From NCBI GenBank assembly GCA_018725205.1, contig QLUB01000060.1:1-11419 (forward strand): a stretch of 11,419 nucleotides of DNA. Reading direction: 5' to 3'. A program made the position numbers and the translations under genes. Shown here in pieces: positions 1-4,742 of this stretch (positions within the stretch are counted from its first letter, which is position 1; every line of letters begins with the position of its first letter). The notes beneath the pieces were generated by a model. That model did not search any database, was not told the origin of the DNA, and saw only the letters and a list, made by a program, of their open reading frames with translations. The DNA comes from a candidate division NPL-UPA2 bacterium (GTDB lineage: Bacteria; Bacillota; UBA994).

Positions 1-350
1 GCTCTTGGTCACTTTGGCCTGCTGGGACGATGACTTGTAATGCGCTTGGTAACTAGGGTAAAACCTCCGTGGAATCTTGTTCTTGTCCCACTCCTTACCT
101 AGGGCGTGGATGAAGAAAAACCTAATGAGGAAATGTAGGTATTAATGGTTCCCGCGGATAGACCTTTCTCCCGTTTCAGGTACAGGATATATTCCTGGAC
201 ATCTCTCGTAACAGCTTCATCTGCGCTCTTATCCTTGCCCTGCAAGAACTTTACGAAGGCATCTACTCGGCGCGCATACGACTCTCGCGATGACTCTGGC
301 GTGCCCTTAAGCTCAAAATATAGCTCCAGCTCGTGGTTAATGCTAAACAT
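1..350 (-). pseudogene. Tyrosine recombinase/integrase, N-terminal part, frameshifted and cut by window edge
   Basis: The minus-strand ORF from ATG 350 has a SAM-like core-binding N-terminus typical of tyrosine site-specific recombinases, with the stretch RDVQEYILYLKREKGLSAGT followed by INTYISSL. The reading stops at TAG (99-101). Shifting frame by one base near 121-124 restores the family sequence RFFFIHALGKEWDKNKIPRR and stays open to base 1, so about one base is missing there. The ATG at 350 is preferred over the TTG at 365 because GGGAGG lies 7 nt upstream of it. The catalytic R-H-R-Y domain would lie left of the window and cannot be judged. The wording resembles the small recombinases that travel with IS91-like elements (inference). 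It is a decayed gene unless recoding at GGT TTT TCT rescues it. Confidence 0.7.
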
Positions 351-370
351 GAACAACCCTCCCAATTTGT

Positions 371-690
371 GATGCCCGCAAGGTCACCACAAACAGGAGG
401 GGCTCGCATTTCGTAGTGCACATAGAAGAAAGGCAGTGCTTGTGCTATACTCATCATGCGAAAAGGTTCTCCCCTTGTGCCTTGTTTTTTTATTGAATCC
501 CCATAGAAAGAATAGCTATCATCGCGACTTCGTTCTTCTGGGCAATCGGAAATTTTGCGAGTACAAATGAATTTGCCAGAACACGCAAATTCAGCAATCA
601 GCTCAGTTTCTGCCAAATAGCGGTATTTGAGCTTTTTTCGCGTAAAACTTCCGATTGAACCCTTTTGGGACCGTCCCCATCGTAGATAGT
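371..690. other. Gene-free stretch between integrase remnant and lipoprotein gene
   Basis: No convincing gene was found. The minus-strand frame open across 263-616 has a TTG start, no ribosome binding site and no recognisable motif, and it runs through the inverted-repeat element at 543-657. The stretch also holds a short interrupted palindrome, GGGACCGTCCC, at 667-677. No convincing -35/-10 pair for either flanking gene was seen. Confidence 0.5.
543..657 (+). repeat. 115-bp nested inverted-repeat element, possible structured RNA or element end
   Basis: The outer arms are CAATCGGAA (543-551) and TTCCGATTG (649-657). With single mismatches they extend inward to 561 and 639, so 16 of 19 positions are complementary at DNA level and one more pairs as G-U in RNA. 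Two hairpins sit inside: TGAATTTGC / GCAAATTCA (568-576 and 585-593, 8-nt loop), and AGCTCA / TGAGCT (600-605 and 628-633), the second running into a six-T tract at 633-638. On the plus strand this would fold as a three-way junction whose second hairpin resembles a terminator. It lies 52 bp before the lipoprotein start and 190 bp before the recombinase start on the other strand. Riboswitch-like leader, MITE and IS end are all possible; no known class was recognised. Confidence 0.55.
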
Positions 691-708
691 AGTTAGGAGG
701 TTTGTCAG

Positions 709-1203
709 ATGCTTAGGCTAATCGGTTTCTTGCTGGTCGTGACGGTTTTGGCGGTCACCGCAGGTTGTGTCGTTAGAAGCACCGGCCGAGTGCACGACTC
801 TAACACCGTGAGCATTAAAGACCTCGAGGTCGGGGATAGGGTAGCAGGGCTCTTAGTTGCCGAGATGTACCTTGAGCAACAGGCGTGGAGTGCGCTGCAC
901 TTTTCCGTAACTTTTTCGGGTCGTTTAACGCTAAGTGGCGACTACCATTTTTTCATGAGCAATTACGATGACTCGCCGGTTGTTAATTTTGTGCTCGACG
1001 CAGCATCCCGACAGAAAGTGCCGCATATCGCCGAGGACTCGCGCGGGGAGACGAGCTATTTTCACTTAGCGCCCCATGCCGCATTTGGCCCTATCGGCTC
1101 ACAAGGCACTGCGACAGTGGTCATTGATCAGCTCAAGCTACCCCACCGTGAGAGGGGCGAGGCAAACTCGGCGCGACTGGTGCGTTTAGTGCAAAAGCGC
1201 TGA
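709..1203 (+). CDS. Putative secreted lipoprotein of unknown function
   Basis: 164 aa. The N-terminus is a signal peptide: MLR, a hydrophobic run of about 14 residues, then AVTAGC with Cys20 as the likely lipidated residue. The residue at -3 is Thr rather than the usual Leu, so the lipobox is imperfect. The mature part carries KDLEVGDRVAGLLV, a GRLTLSGDYHF segment with alternating hydrophobic residues suggesting beta structure, and a basic C-terminus (LVRLVQKR). No named domain was recognised. TAGGAGG at 694-700 lies 8 nt before ATG 709 and supports the start. The gene is isolated: the recombinase remnant lies upstream on the other strand, and a convergent gene scrap follows. Expected location is the outer face of the membrane. 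Confidence 0.7.
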   Translation: MLRLIGFLLVVTVLAVTAGCVVRSTGRVHDSNTVSIKDLEVGDRVAGLLVAEMYLEQQAWSALHFSVTFSGRLTLSGDYHFFMSNYDDSPVVNFVLDAASRQKVPHIAEDSRGETSYFHLAPHAAFGPIGSQGTATVVIDQLKLPHRERGEANSARLVRLVQKR

Positions 1204-1258
1204 AGACCCGCTGCTCGTCAAACCACTGGCCCTTCTCTGCAGGTGCCCCTGAACTAAC

Positions 1259-1369
1259 AAACAGGTCCTCTACGCCCACTAAGCGTATACCCTGCTCACT
1301 GGCAGCTTTCTGTGCCTCAGCTGTAAACCCACTCTTGCTAAACAAAATGTCAAATGAGACTCCATGCAA
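1259..1369 (-). pseudogene. C-terminal remnant of an AAA+ ATPase (DUF234/PD-(D/E)XK-type tail)
   Basis: The minus-strand reading VSFDILFSKSGFTAEAQKAA followed by SEQGIRLVGVEDLF matches, from memory, the last 35 or so residues of prokaryotic ATP-binding proteins with a DUF234/nuclease-like tail (…LFSKSGFT…LVxLEDL). Nothing upstream continues the family: the frame meets TGA at about 1386-1388, and the homology begins inside the 35-nt hairpin at 1354-1388. The frame continues downstream to 1133, but that part overlaps the lipoprotein gene and is not recognisable. This is a scrap left after deletion or insertion, not a working gene. Family assignment is moderately sure. Confidence 0.45.
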
Positions 1370-1388
1370 TCTCTGCAGGGAGTCTCAT
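1354..1388. repeat. 35-nt hairpin with perfect 10-bp arms
   Basis: ATGAGACTCC (1354-1363) pairs with GGAGTCTCAT (1379-1388). After one mismatch, TGCA (1365-1368) pairs with TGCA (1374-1377), leaving a 5-nt loop. No T-run follows on either strand, so it is not a standard intrinsic terminator. It sits exactly where the ATPase remnant begins, between two convergent genes, so it may mark an insertion or deletion junction. Confidence 0.7.
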
Positions 1389-1417
1389 GCCTGTTGAATG
1401 CTAATATAAATCCCTTA

Positions 1418-1432
1418 GGCTGCGCCGCAGCC
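1418..1432 (-). other. Short GC hairpin after the FMN-binding gene
   Basis: GGCTGCG and CGCAGCC flank one base, giving a 6-bp stem with a 3-nt loop in RNA, 12 nt after the stop codon of the FMN-binding protein on the minus strand. Only a weak ATTTATA follows, so termination here is uncertain. Confidence 0.3.
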
Positions 1433-1444
1433 AATGTGCCTCTA

Positions 1445-1876
1445 TCAGGTGGGGCAGGCGGGAGCGTGCTTTAGGGCCTGTTCGATGGCCTTCAGAATGC
1501 CTGTGCTGGAGGTAGTGGCGCCGCTCACCACGTCGACGCTGACATTGCCGCGCGCTATCACTCTTGCTACGATTTCCTCGGCGGCCATGCGGGCTTGGCG
1601 GGTGTTGCGGTTGCGCAGAATTTCTACACCCGAGATCCGACGGTTGTAGACCTCAACCTCAACCTTGTATGTAGTCCAGCCGAGCCTGTATTCACCGATA
1701 TAGTGTCCCTCATGAATAGAAGAAAAGTCGATGGGCTCAATCGTCACCGCGAGGGCAGCGGTAGCTTCATGCCGCAGTTGCAGCATATAGAAGGCTGCGG
1801 CAAGACCTATGAGCACTACCAATGCCCCCACGGCATAGATGATGTGCTTGCTGGTGATTGTTTTGGAATTAGCCAA
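1445..1876 (-). CDS. Membrane-anchored FMN-binding domain protein (covalent flavin)
   Basis: 143 aa. One membrane segment lies at about residues 12-34 (IIYAVGALVVLIGLAAAFYM), followed by an FMN-binding domain (PF04205 type). It has HYIGEYRLGWTTYKVEVEV, ISGVEIL, and the flavinylation motif DVVSGATTSS at 115-124. In NqrC/RnfG relatives the Thr of SGAT (here Thr121) carries FMN through a phosphoester bond made by ApbE. The domain should face outward and act as a one-electron carrier or extracytoplasmic flavoprotein subunit (inference). TTG 1874-1876 is preferred as start because GAGGTGA, a full match to the anti-Shine-Dalgarno, lies 5 nt before it; the in-frame GTG at 1883-1885 is part of that site. 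It follows yedF by 78 nt on the same strand and may share its transcript. No apbE or partner redox subunit is in view. Confidence 0.85.
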   Translation of the reverse strand: MANSKTITSKHIIYAVGALVVLIGLAAAFYMLQLRHEATAALAVTIEPIDFSSIHEGHYIGEYRLGWTTYKVEVEVYNRRISGVEILRNRNTRQARMAAEEIVARVIARGNVSVDVVSGATTSSTGILKAIEQALKHAPACPT

Positions 1877-1954
1877 ATTATTCACCTCACTCTCTATGGT
1901 GGCTCTAAGTCTTAATAATTCGTTAGTTTCGCTAATAATCCTGCCTCTACTACA

Positions 1955-2557
1955 CTAAATAGTAATTACTTTTGCGGCACTCTGCATGAGTAGAACGATG
2001 GAGTACATGTTAGTAACTTCCCCGATCGTCAACTTGTCCTTAAGCGAGTAAAAGTCAAGACAGGCGCCGCAAGTAGCGATACTCCAACCACTGCTTTGGA
2101 GTTTCTGCAGGCTTGCCAGCACAGGTGAGTCCGCGCAAGTGAGGGAAGCCCCGCCGTGGAGAAAAACCAGGTGGTTAGACCTCTCTCCCGTCTCTGCTAA
2201 CGCGTAGAGAAAGGTCTTCAGCAAAGCGCGCCCTAGTTCTCCACTCCCTCGCCCAAACTCGTCTGCTGTGACGAGGTAGAGGGTCGGTCCGGACGACTGC
2301 GGCGAATCCTCTATACGTGCAACCGCTACATGCTCTCTACCCGTACTCGCATCGCCAATTGTAATGAAAAAGGCCGCTCCTTCTTGACGGACTTCGGCAT
2401 GGAAGCCTTGGCTGCGGGCATACTTAAGCACATTGCTCTTTGAGACTTCGTTATCTACTACGGATACAATTGGCTCGCCGCTATTCTCATCCAATGCTCG
2501 CTTGGTGTTGATCACCGGTGCGGGGCACTTTAAGCCGCGGTTATCTACAATACGCAT
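1955..2557 (-). CDS. yedF: Sulfurtransferase-like selenium metabolism protein YedF
   Basis: 200 aa with two parts. Residues 1-75 are a TusA/SirA-type domain with the conserved RGLKCPAPV (Cys11), and residues 90-200 are a DsrE/F-like domain with FGRGSGELG (101-109) and CGACLDFY (Cys163, Cys166). This arrangement and length match the YedF family (TIGR03527), which co-occurs with selenophosphate synthetase SelD. The exact reaction is unknown, but handling of sulfur or selenium on cysteine is presumed. It is cytoplasmic, since no signal or membrane segment is present. GAGGAGG lies 7 nt before ATG 2557. The gene comes directly after the terminator of the SPFH operon, and a perfect TATAAT lies in the 83-nt gap. 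No selD or selA is in the window, so the selenium link rests on family knowledge. Confidence 0.9.
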   Translation of the reverse strand: MRIVDNRGLKCPAPVINTKRALDENSGEPIVSVVDNEVSKSNVLKYARSQGFHAEVRQEGAAFFITIGDASTGREHVAVARIEDSPQSSGPTLYLVTADEFGRGSGELGRALLKTFLYALAETGERSNHLVFLHGGASLTCADSPVLASLQKLQSSGWSIATCGACLDFYSLKDKLTIGEVTNMYSIVLLMQSAAKVITI

Positions 2558-2576
2558 TTCTACTCCTCCTCACTTT

Positions 2577-2603
2577 AAAAAACCGGGGCGTTAGGCCCCG
2601 GTT
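2577..2603 (-). terminator. Intrinsic terminator of the NfeD/SPFH operon
   Basis: On the minus strand AACCGGGGC, loop CTAAC, GCCCCGGTT form a perfect 9-bp stem, with the T-run continuing as TTTT to 2577. It lies 36 nt after the SPFH stop codon and only a few bases before the yedF ribosome binding site, so it separates the two transcription units unless read through. Confidence 0.88.
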
Positions 2604-2605
2604 AG

Positions 2606-2634
2606 ATTATAATAGTTTATGGTAGCACTAGCTA
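2606..2634 (-). promoter_or_regulatory. Candidate yedF promoter overlapping the terminator
   Basis: On the minus strand there is a perfect TATAAT at 2611-2606. Seventeen bases upstream is TAGCTA (2634-2629), a weak -35 (3 of 6) that lies within the 10-bp palindrome ACTAGCTAGT (2627-2636). The predicted start near 2599 falls inside the 5' arm of the terminator stem, so the yedF transcript would lack part of that arm. The -10 is strong and the rest is weak. Confidence 0.4.
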
Positions 2635-2639
2635 GTCCC

Positions 2640-3551
2640 TTATTTCTTCACGACCTCCGCCAGTGCAGCCAAACTTCCGGCTAGCCTGGCCAAGTCATTA
2701 GGGATAACAATCTTCGTCGCTTGTCCTTTCGCCACTTCCTTTAGTGCGTCGAAGCCTTGGAGAGTGAGTAAAGCGGCATCAGGCTGTACGTCTTTAATCA
2801 TCGTCAGGCCGCGGGCTCTGGCTTCGTTTACTTTTAGGATGGCTTCGGCTTCCCCTTCGGCCTCGAGAATCCGCTGCTGTCTGGTGGCCTCCGCCGCCAG
2901 AATGGCGCGTGTCTTATCGGCTTCTGCCCCTAGGATAGTAGCTTCTTTGCGCCCCTCTGCCGTCAGAATGTTAGCTGCACGCTCGCCTTCTGCGGCGAGG
3001 ATCTGCGCCCGCTTGTCGCGCTCTGCCCGCATTTGTTTCTCCATGGCGTCCTTAATGTCTTTAGGCGGCTCGATCGACTTTAGCTCTACGCGATTAACCC
3101 GGACGCCCCACTTGTCAGTCGCCTGGTCGAGGGTGAGGCGCAGCTGCGCATTGATGCGCTCACGCGAGGTCAACGTTTCATCTAGGGCCAGTTCACCTAT
3201 GACGTTCCTGATTGTCGTTTGCGTAAGCGTTTCGATGCCGGTGCGCAGCTTCGCTATCTCATACGTTGACTTAACCGGGTCGGTTATCTGGTAGTAAATC
3301 ACGGTGTCAATCTGCATGGTTACGTTGTCCTTAGTGATGACCGGTTGTGGTGGGTAGTCCATCACTTGCTCGCGCAGGTCAATCAGCGGCAGCACTCGGT
3401 CAATAAATGGCACTACAAGTTGCAGGCCATTAGGCAACAAGCGGTTGTAGCTGCCGAGGCGCTCTACCACACCTACGGTAGACTGGCGGATAACCCGCAA
3501 AGAAGCGAAAGCGACGATGAGGATAAACGGTAAGAGTACCCAAAGTATCAC
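2640..3551 (-). CDS. SPFH/Band 7 (stomatin/QmcA-like) membrane protein
   Basis: 303 aa. An N-terminal hydrophobic anchor (about 2-19) is followed by a Band 7/SPFH domain (about 20-175) with VGVVERLG, LPLIDLREQV and IDTVIYYQITDPVK. Then comes an alanine/glutamate-rich coiled coil containing five 11-residue repeats that begin ILAAE, ILTAE, ILGAE, ILAAE and ILEAE at residues 184, 195, 206, 217 and 228. The C-terminus is LARLAGSLAALAEVVKK. Such proteins oligomerise and organise membrane microdomains or control membrane proteases. The start is GTG 3551, with AAGGAGG 7 nt upstream. This GTG overlaps the TGA of the NfeD OB-domain ORF (GTGA), so translation is probably coupled. Length and NfeD pairing match QmcA/stomatin-like proteins rather than the longer flotillins. 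Confidence 0.92.
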   Translation of the reverse strand: MILWVLLPFILIVAFASLRVIRQSTVGVVERLGSYNRLLPNGLQLVVPFIDRVLPLIDLREQVMDYPPQPVITKDNVTMQIDTVIYYQITDPVKSTYEIAKLRTGIETLTQTTIRNVIGELALDETLTSRERINAQLRLTLDQATDKWGVRVNRVELKSIEPPKDIKDAMEKQMRAERDKRAQILAAEGERAANILTAEGRKEATILGAEADKTRAILAAEATRQQRILEAEGEAEAILKVNEARARGLTMIKDVQPDAALLTLQGFDALKEVAKGQATKIVIPNDLARLAGSLAALAEVVKK

Positions 3552-3763
3552 TTGAGTCCCTCCTTGTTTTGGTCTGTGTTAAGTGTAAGTGCTCGGACCA
3601 CGAGCCTGACGCCGGTGACTCCGACTACCTCCACCTTCTCACCTTCGGGGATGTCGCGCGCCGTCTCCGCGAGCGCCGACCACTCTTCTCCTAGAACCTT
3701 AACCACACCAAGGCCGGTCACAGCAAAGATGCTCTGCGTCACAGTCGCCGTCTTGCCGACCAT
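3548..3763 (-). CDS. NfeD C-terminal OB-fold domain (second half of a split nfeD)
   Basis: The reading MVGKTATVTQSIFAVTGLGV, later EEWSALAETARDIPEGEKVEV and GVRLVVRAL, is the soluble OB-fold end of NfeD (PF01957). That domain normally follows the membrane part in one polypeptide and interacts with SPFH partners. Upstream of ATG 3763 the same frame continues as VKTNYNA, which fits the usual linker (KTN…A-x-VGK), so the ATG is probably internal to the original gene. No ribosome binding site precedes it at a useful distance. Its stop overlaps the SPFH start by 4 nt. It is either half of a frameshifted gene, or made by reinitiation or frameshifting after the first half. Confidence 0.8.
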   Translation of the reverse strand: MVGKTATVTQSIFAVTGLGVVKVLGEEWSALAETARDIPEGEKVEVVGVTGVRLVVRALTLNTDQNKEGLK

Positions 3764-3780
3764 GGCGTTGTAGTTAGTTT

Positions 3781-4017
3781 TTACTTCCCTCTCTCCCTCC
3801 CCCTTACTTTGGCCGCGAGGCTTCGGCTACATACTAGGAGTACCACCGTCGTCAGGATCAACGACAGAAGCTGCACCGTGATTGGGAATCCAAGGTATGC
3901 CACTAAGGCCGCCATTAAGGCCCCCACTCCAAACCACATGATCACAAATCCTGGCGTAATCATTTCAAACCCCATCAGCGCCAGACCAAGAATTACCCAG
4001 GTTAACCACGCGTCCAA
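3781..4017 (-). CDS. NfeD N-terminal membrane domain (first half of a split nfeD)
   Basis: 78 aa. It has two to three membrane segments with the NfeD signature FEMITPGFVIMWFGVGALMA and LLSLILTTVVLLVCSRSLAA. It then ends in a short basic tail (KVRGRERGK) at TAA 3781-3783. TTG 4015-4017 is chosen as start because GGAGG lies 8 nt before it; the TTG at 4021-4023 is only about 2 nt from that site. Family members usually continue into an OB-fold domain, which is present downstream in the -1 frame. The frame is lost in the G-rich run at about 3790-3805, consistent with one missing base. It is the first gene of the nfeD-SPFH operon, behind an ECF-like promoter. Confidence 0.8.
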   Translation of the reverse strand: MDAWLTWVILGLALMGFEMITPGFVIMWFGVGALMAALVAYLGFPITVQLLSLILTTVVLLVCSRSLAAKVRGRERGK

Positions 4018-4052
4018 GTTCAAGCCCTCCCAAAAAGATTCCTATCATTTAC

Positions 4053-4079
4053 TACGTCCATGCTCGCGCGAAGTTTCCA
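4053..4079 (-). promoter_or_regulatory. Sigma-W/ECF-like promoter of the NfeD/SPFH operon
   Basis: On the minus strand TGGAAAC (4079-4073) and CGTA (4056-4053) are separated by 16 nt, close to the sigma-W consensus TGAAAC-N16-CGTA. Initiation near 4044-4046 would give a leader of about 27 nt containing the GGGAGG site of nfeD. In B. subtilis both NfeD/flotillin operons (yuaF-floT, yqeZ-floA) are in the sigma-W regulon, so the context agrees. No better sigma-A promoter was seen for this operon. Confidence 0.55.
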
Positions 4080-4102
4080 GCCGCTTCGCCTTTGTTGTCG
4101 TA

Positions 4103-4116
4103 ATTTCCCGGGAAAT
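4103..4116. promoter_or_regulatory. Perfect 14-bp palindrome in the divergent intergenic region
   Basis: ATTTCCCGGGAAAT is fully self-complementary and lies about 24 bp upstream of the ECF-like -35 on the minus strand. It could be an operator for the divergent nfeD/spo0F region; no known regulator was recognised. Confidence 0.35.
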
Positions 4117-4125
4117 AGGGCAGGA

Positions 4126-4143
4126 GCATGTCCGAAGCATGTC
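4126..4143. repeat. Direct repeat GCATGTC with 11-bp period
   Basis: GCATGTC occurs at 4126-4132 and 4137-4143, one helical turn apart. This is a plausible tandem binding site in the nfeD/spo0F intergenic region, though it could be chance. Confidence 0.3.
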
Positions 4144-4200
4144 ATAAAACGGCACTTGCTCTCCTTAGCCGTCGAACAAACACGTCTAGTGGAGAAGTAG

Positions 4201-4238
4201 ACCACAACAGCTTGTGGTGTAAGAAAATTGTACCACAA
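4201..4238. promoter_or_regulatory. ACCACAA/TTGTGGT operator-like cluster before the spo0F promoter
   Basis: Three identical heptamers in alternating orientation: ACCACAA (4201-4207), TTGTGGT (4212-4218) and ACCACAA (4232-4238). The first pair is a perfect inverted repeat with a 4-nt spacer, and the third ends 4 bp before the -35 hexamer. A factor bound here would control spo0F transcription; its identity is unknown. Confidence 0.45.
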
Positions 4239-4242
4239 AATA

Positions 4243-4270
4243 TTGACATTGCCATGTTTTATGGTAGACT
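4243..4270 (+). promoter_or_regulatory. Probable sigma-A promoter of spo0F
   Basis: A perfect TTGACA (4243-4248), a 16-bp spacer and TAGACT (4265-4270, 4 of 6). Initiation near 4277 leaves a leader of about 28 nt to GTG 4305. The position rules out any start codon upstream of about 4277 for the response regulator. Confidence 0.6.
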
Positions 4271-4304
4271 CTTGCGTAAGGGGAGTGCAGGGAGTGACCA
4301 GCCT

Positions 4305-4697
4305 GTGGCAAGAAAGCGAGTGCTGATCATCGATGACCAAGCCGGCATCCGCGCGTTGTTCCGCGAAATCTTTGGCGTTTTCGGCTGTGAAGTAGTCGAA
4401 GCAGGGAATGGCTGTGAAGGCGTGAAAGTAGCGTCAGAGTGTGCGCCCGACATTATCTTTTTGGACATGAAAATGCCCGGGCTGTCAGGCATTGAGACTC
4501 TGCGTATCTTGCGGCGTGACATGGAAGTAGGCGTGCCGGTGGTGTTAGTAACTGCCTACCAAGAAACAGATATGATCAGCGAAGCCGAGCGTCTCGGCGT
4601 GGCGGCACGGCTCGTCAAACCGTTTGATGTGGAAGAGCTGTGCGGACTGATGCGAACGCTTACGACCCCACTCCCGCTACAGGTTGCTGGGATGTAA
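4305..4697 (+). CDS. spo0F: Spo0F-type single-domain response regulator (sporulation phosphorelay)
   Basis: 130 aa, one receiver domain with no output domain. With GTG 4305 as start, the acidic pocket is Asp10-Asp11, the phospho-acceptor is Asp54 (FLDMKMP), Thr83 lies in VTAY and Lys105 in VKPFD. The first two positions and Asp54 match B. subtilis Spo0F exactly. DDQAGIR, ETDMISEAERLG and KPFDVEEL also follow Spo0F closely. It accepts phosphate from sporulation sensor kinases and passes it to Spo0B on the way to Spo0A. GGGAG lies about 10 nt before the GTG. The frame is open further left to 4128, but the promoter lies inside that stretch, so the longer form is rejected. The C-terminal LPLQVAGM extends slightly beyond the usual end. 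A generic CheY-like regulator is the alternative. Confidence 0.85.
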   Translation: MARKRVLIIDDQAGIRALFREIFGVFGCEVVEAGNGCEGVKVASECAPDIIFLDMKMPGLSGIETLRILRRDMEVGVPVVLVTAYQETDMISEAERLGVAARLVKPFDVEELCGLMRTLTTPLPLQVAGM

Positions 4698-4698
4698 A

Positions 4699-4727
4699 CC
4701 GCGGCTCCACGCGGGGTCTTTTGTTTT
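4699..4727 (+). terminator. Possible weak terminator between spo0F and pcrA
   Basis: CCGCG (4699-4703), a 6-nt loop, then CGCGG (4710-4714), followed by GGTCTTTTGTTTT. The stem is only 5 bp and the T-run starts four bases after it, so partial read-through into pcrA is likely. Confidence 0.45.
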
Positions 4728-4742
4728 AAGGAGTTGACAGCC

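Noticed and set aside
263..616. Minus-strand open frame of 117 codons upstream of the recombinase
   Set aside because: TTG start without a ribosome binding site, no family features, overlaps the recombinase in another frame and runs through the inverted-repeat element.
543..657. Integron attC site
   Set aside because: The arms lack the GTTRRRY/RYYYAAC boxes and no integron integrase signature is visible.
667..677. GGGACCGTCCC interrupted palindrome before the lipoprotein gene
   Set aside because: Short and single-copy in the window; it resembles repeats seen in other clostridial genomes but cannot be judged without a genome search.
1913..1940. TAATAAT direct repeats and TTAG/CTAA inverted repeat between yedF and the FMN-binding gene
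   Set aside because: Very short and AT-rich; not distinguishable from chance.
4170..4176. CGTCGAA as a Spo0A box near spo0F
   Set aside because: Lacks the first T of TGTCGAA and is a single degenerate copy.
4219..4247. Sigma-H promoter for spo0F
   Set aside because: GTAAGAAAA resembles the -35, but no GAAT-type -10 is found at 11-12 nt.
4128..4304. Longer N-terminus for the Spo0F-type regulator
   Set aside because: The spo0F promoter (4243-4270) lies inside it, the ATG at 4128 is too close to its AGGAG, and the shorter form places Asp10, Asp11 and Asp54 exactly as in Spo0F.
4734..4739. TTGACA as a pcrA promoter or TTG start
   Set aside because: No -10 at 16-18 bp, and the TTG abuts the AAGGAG site; GTG 4743 fits better.
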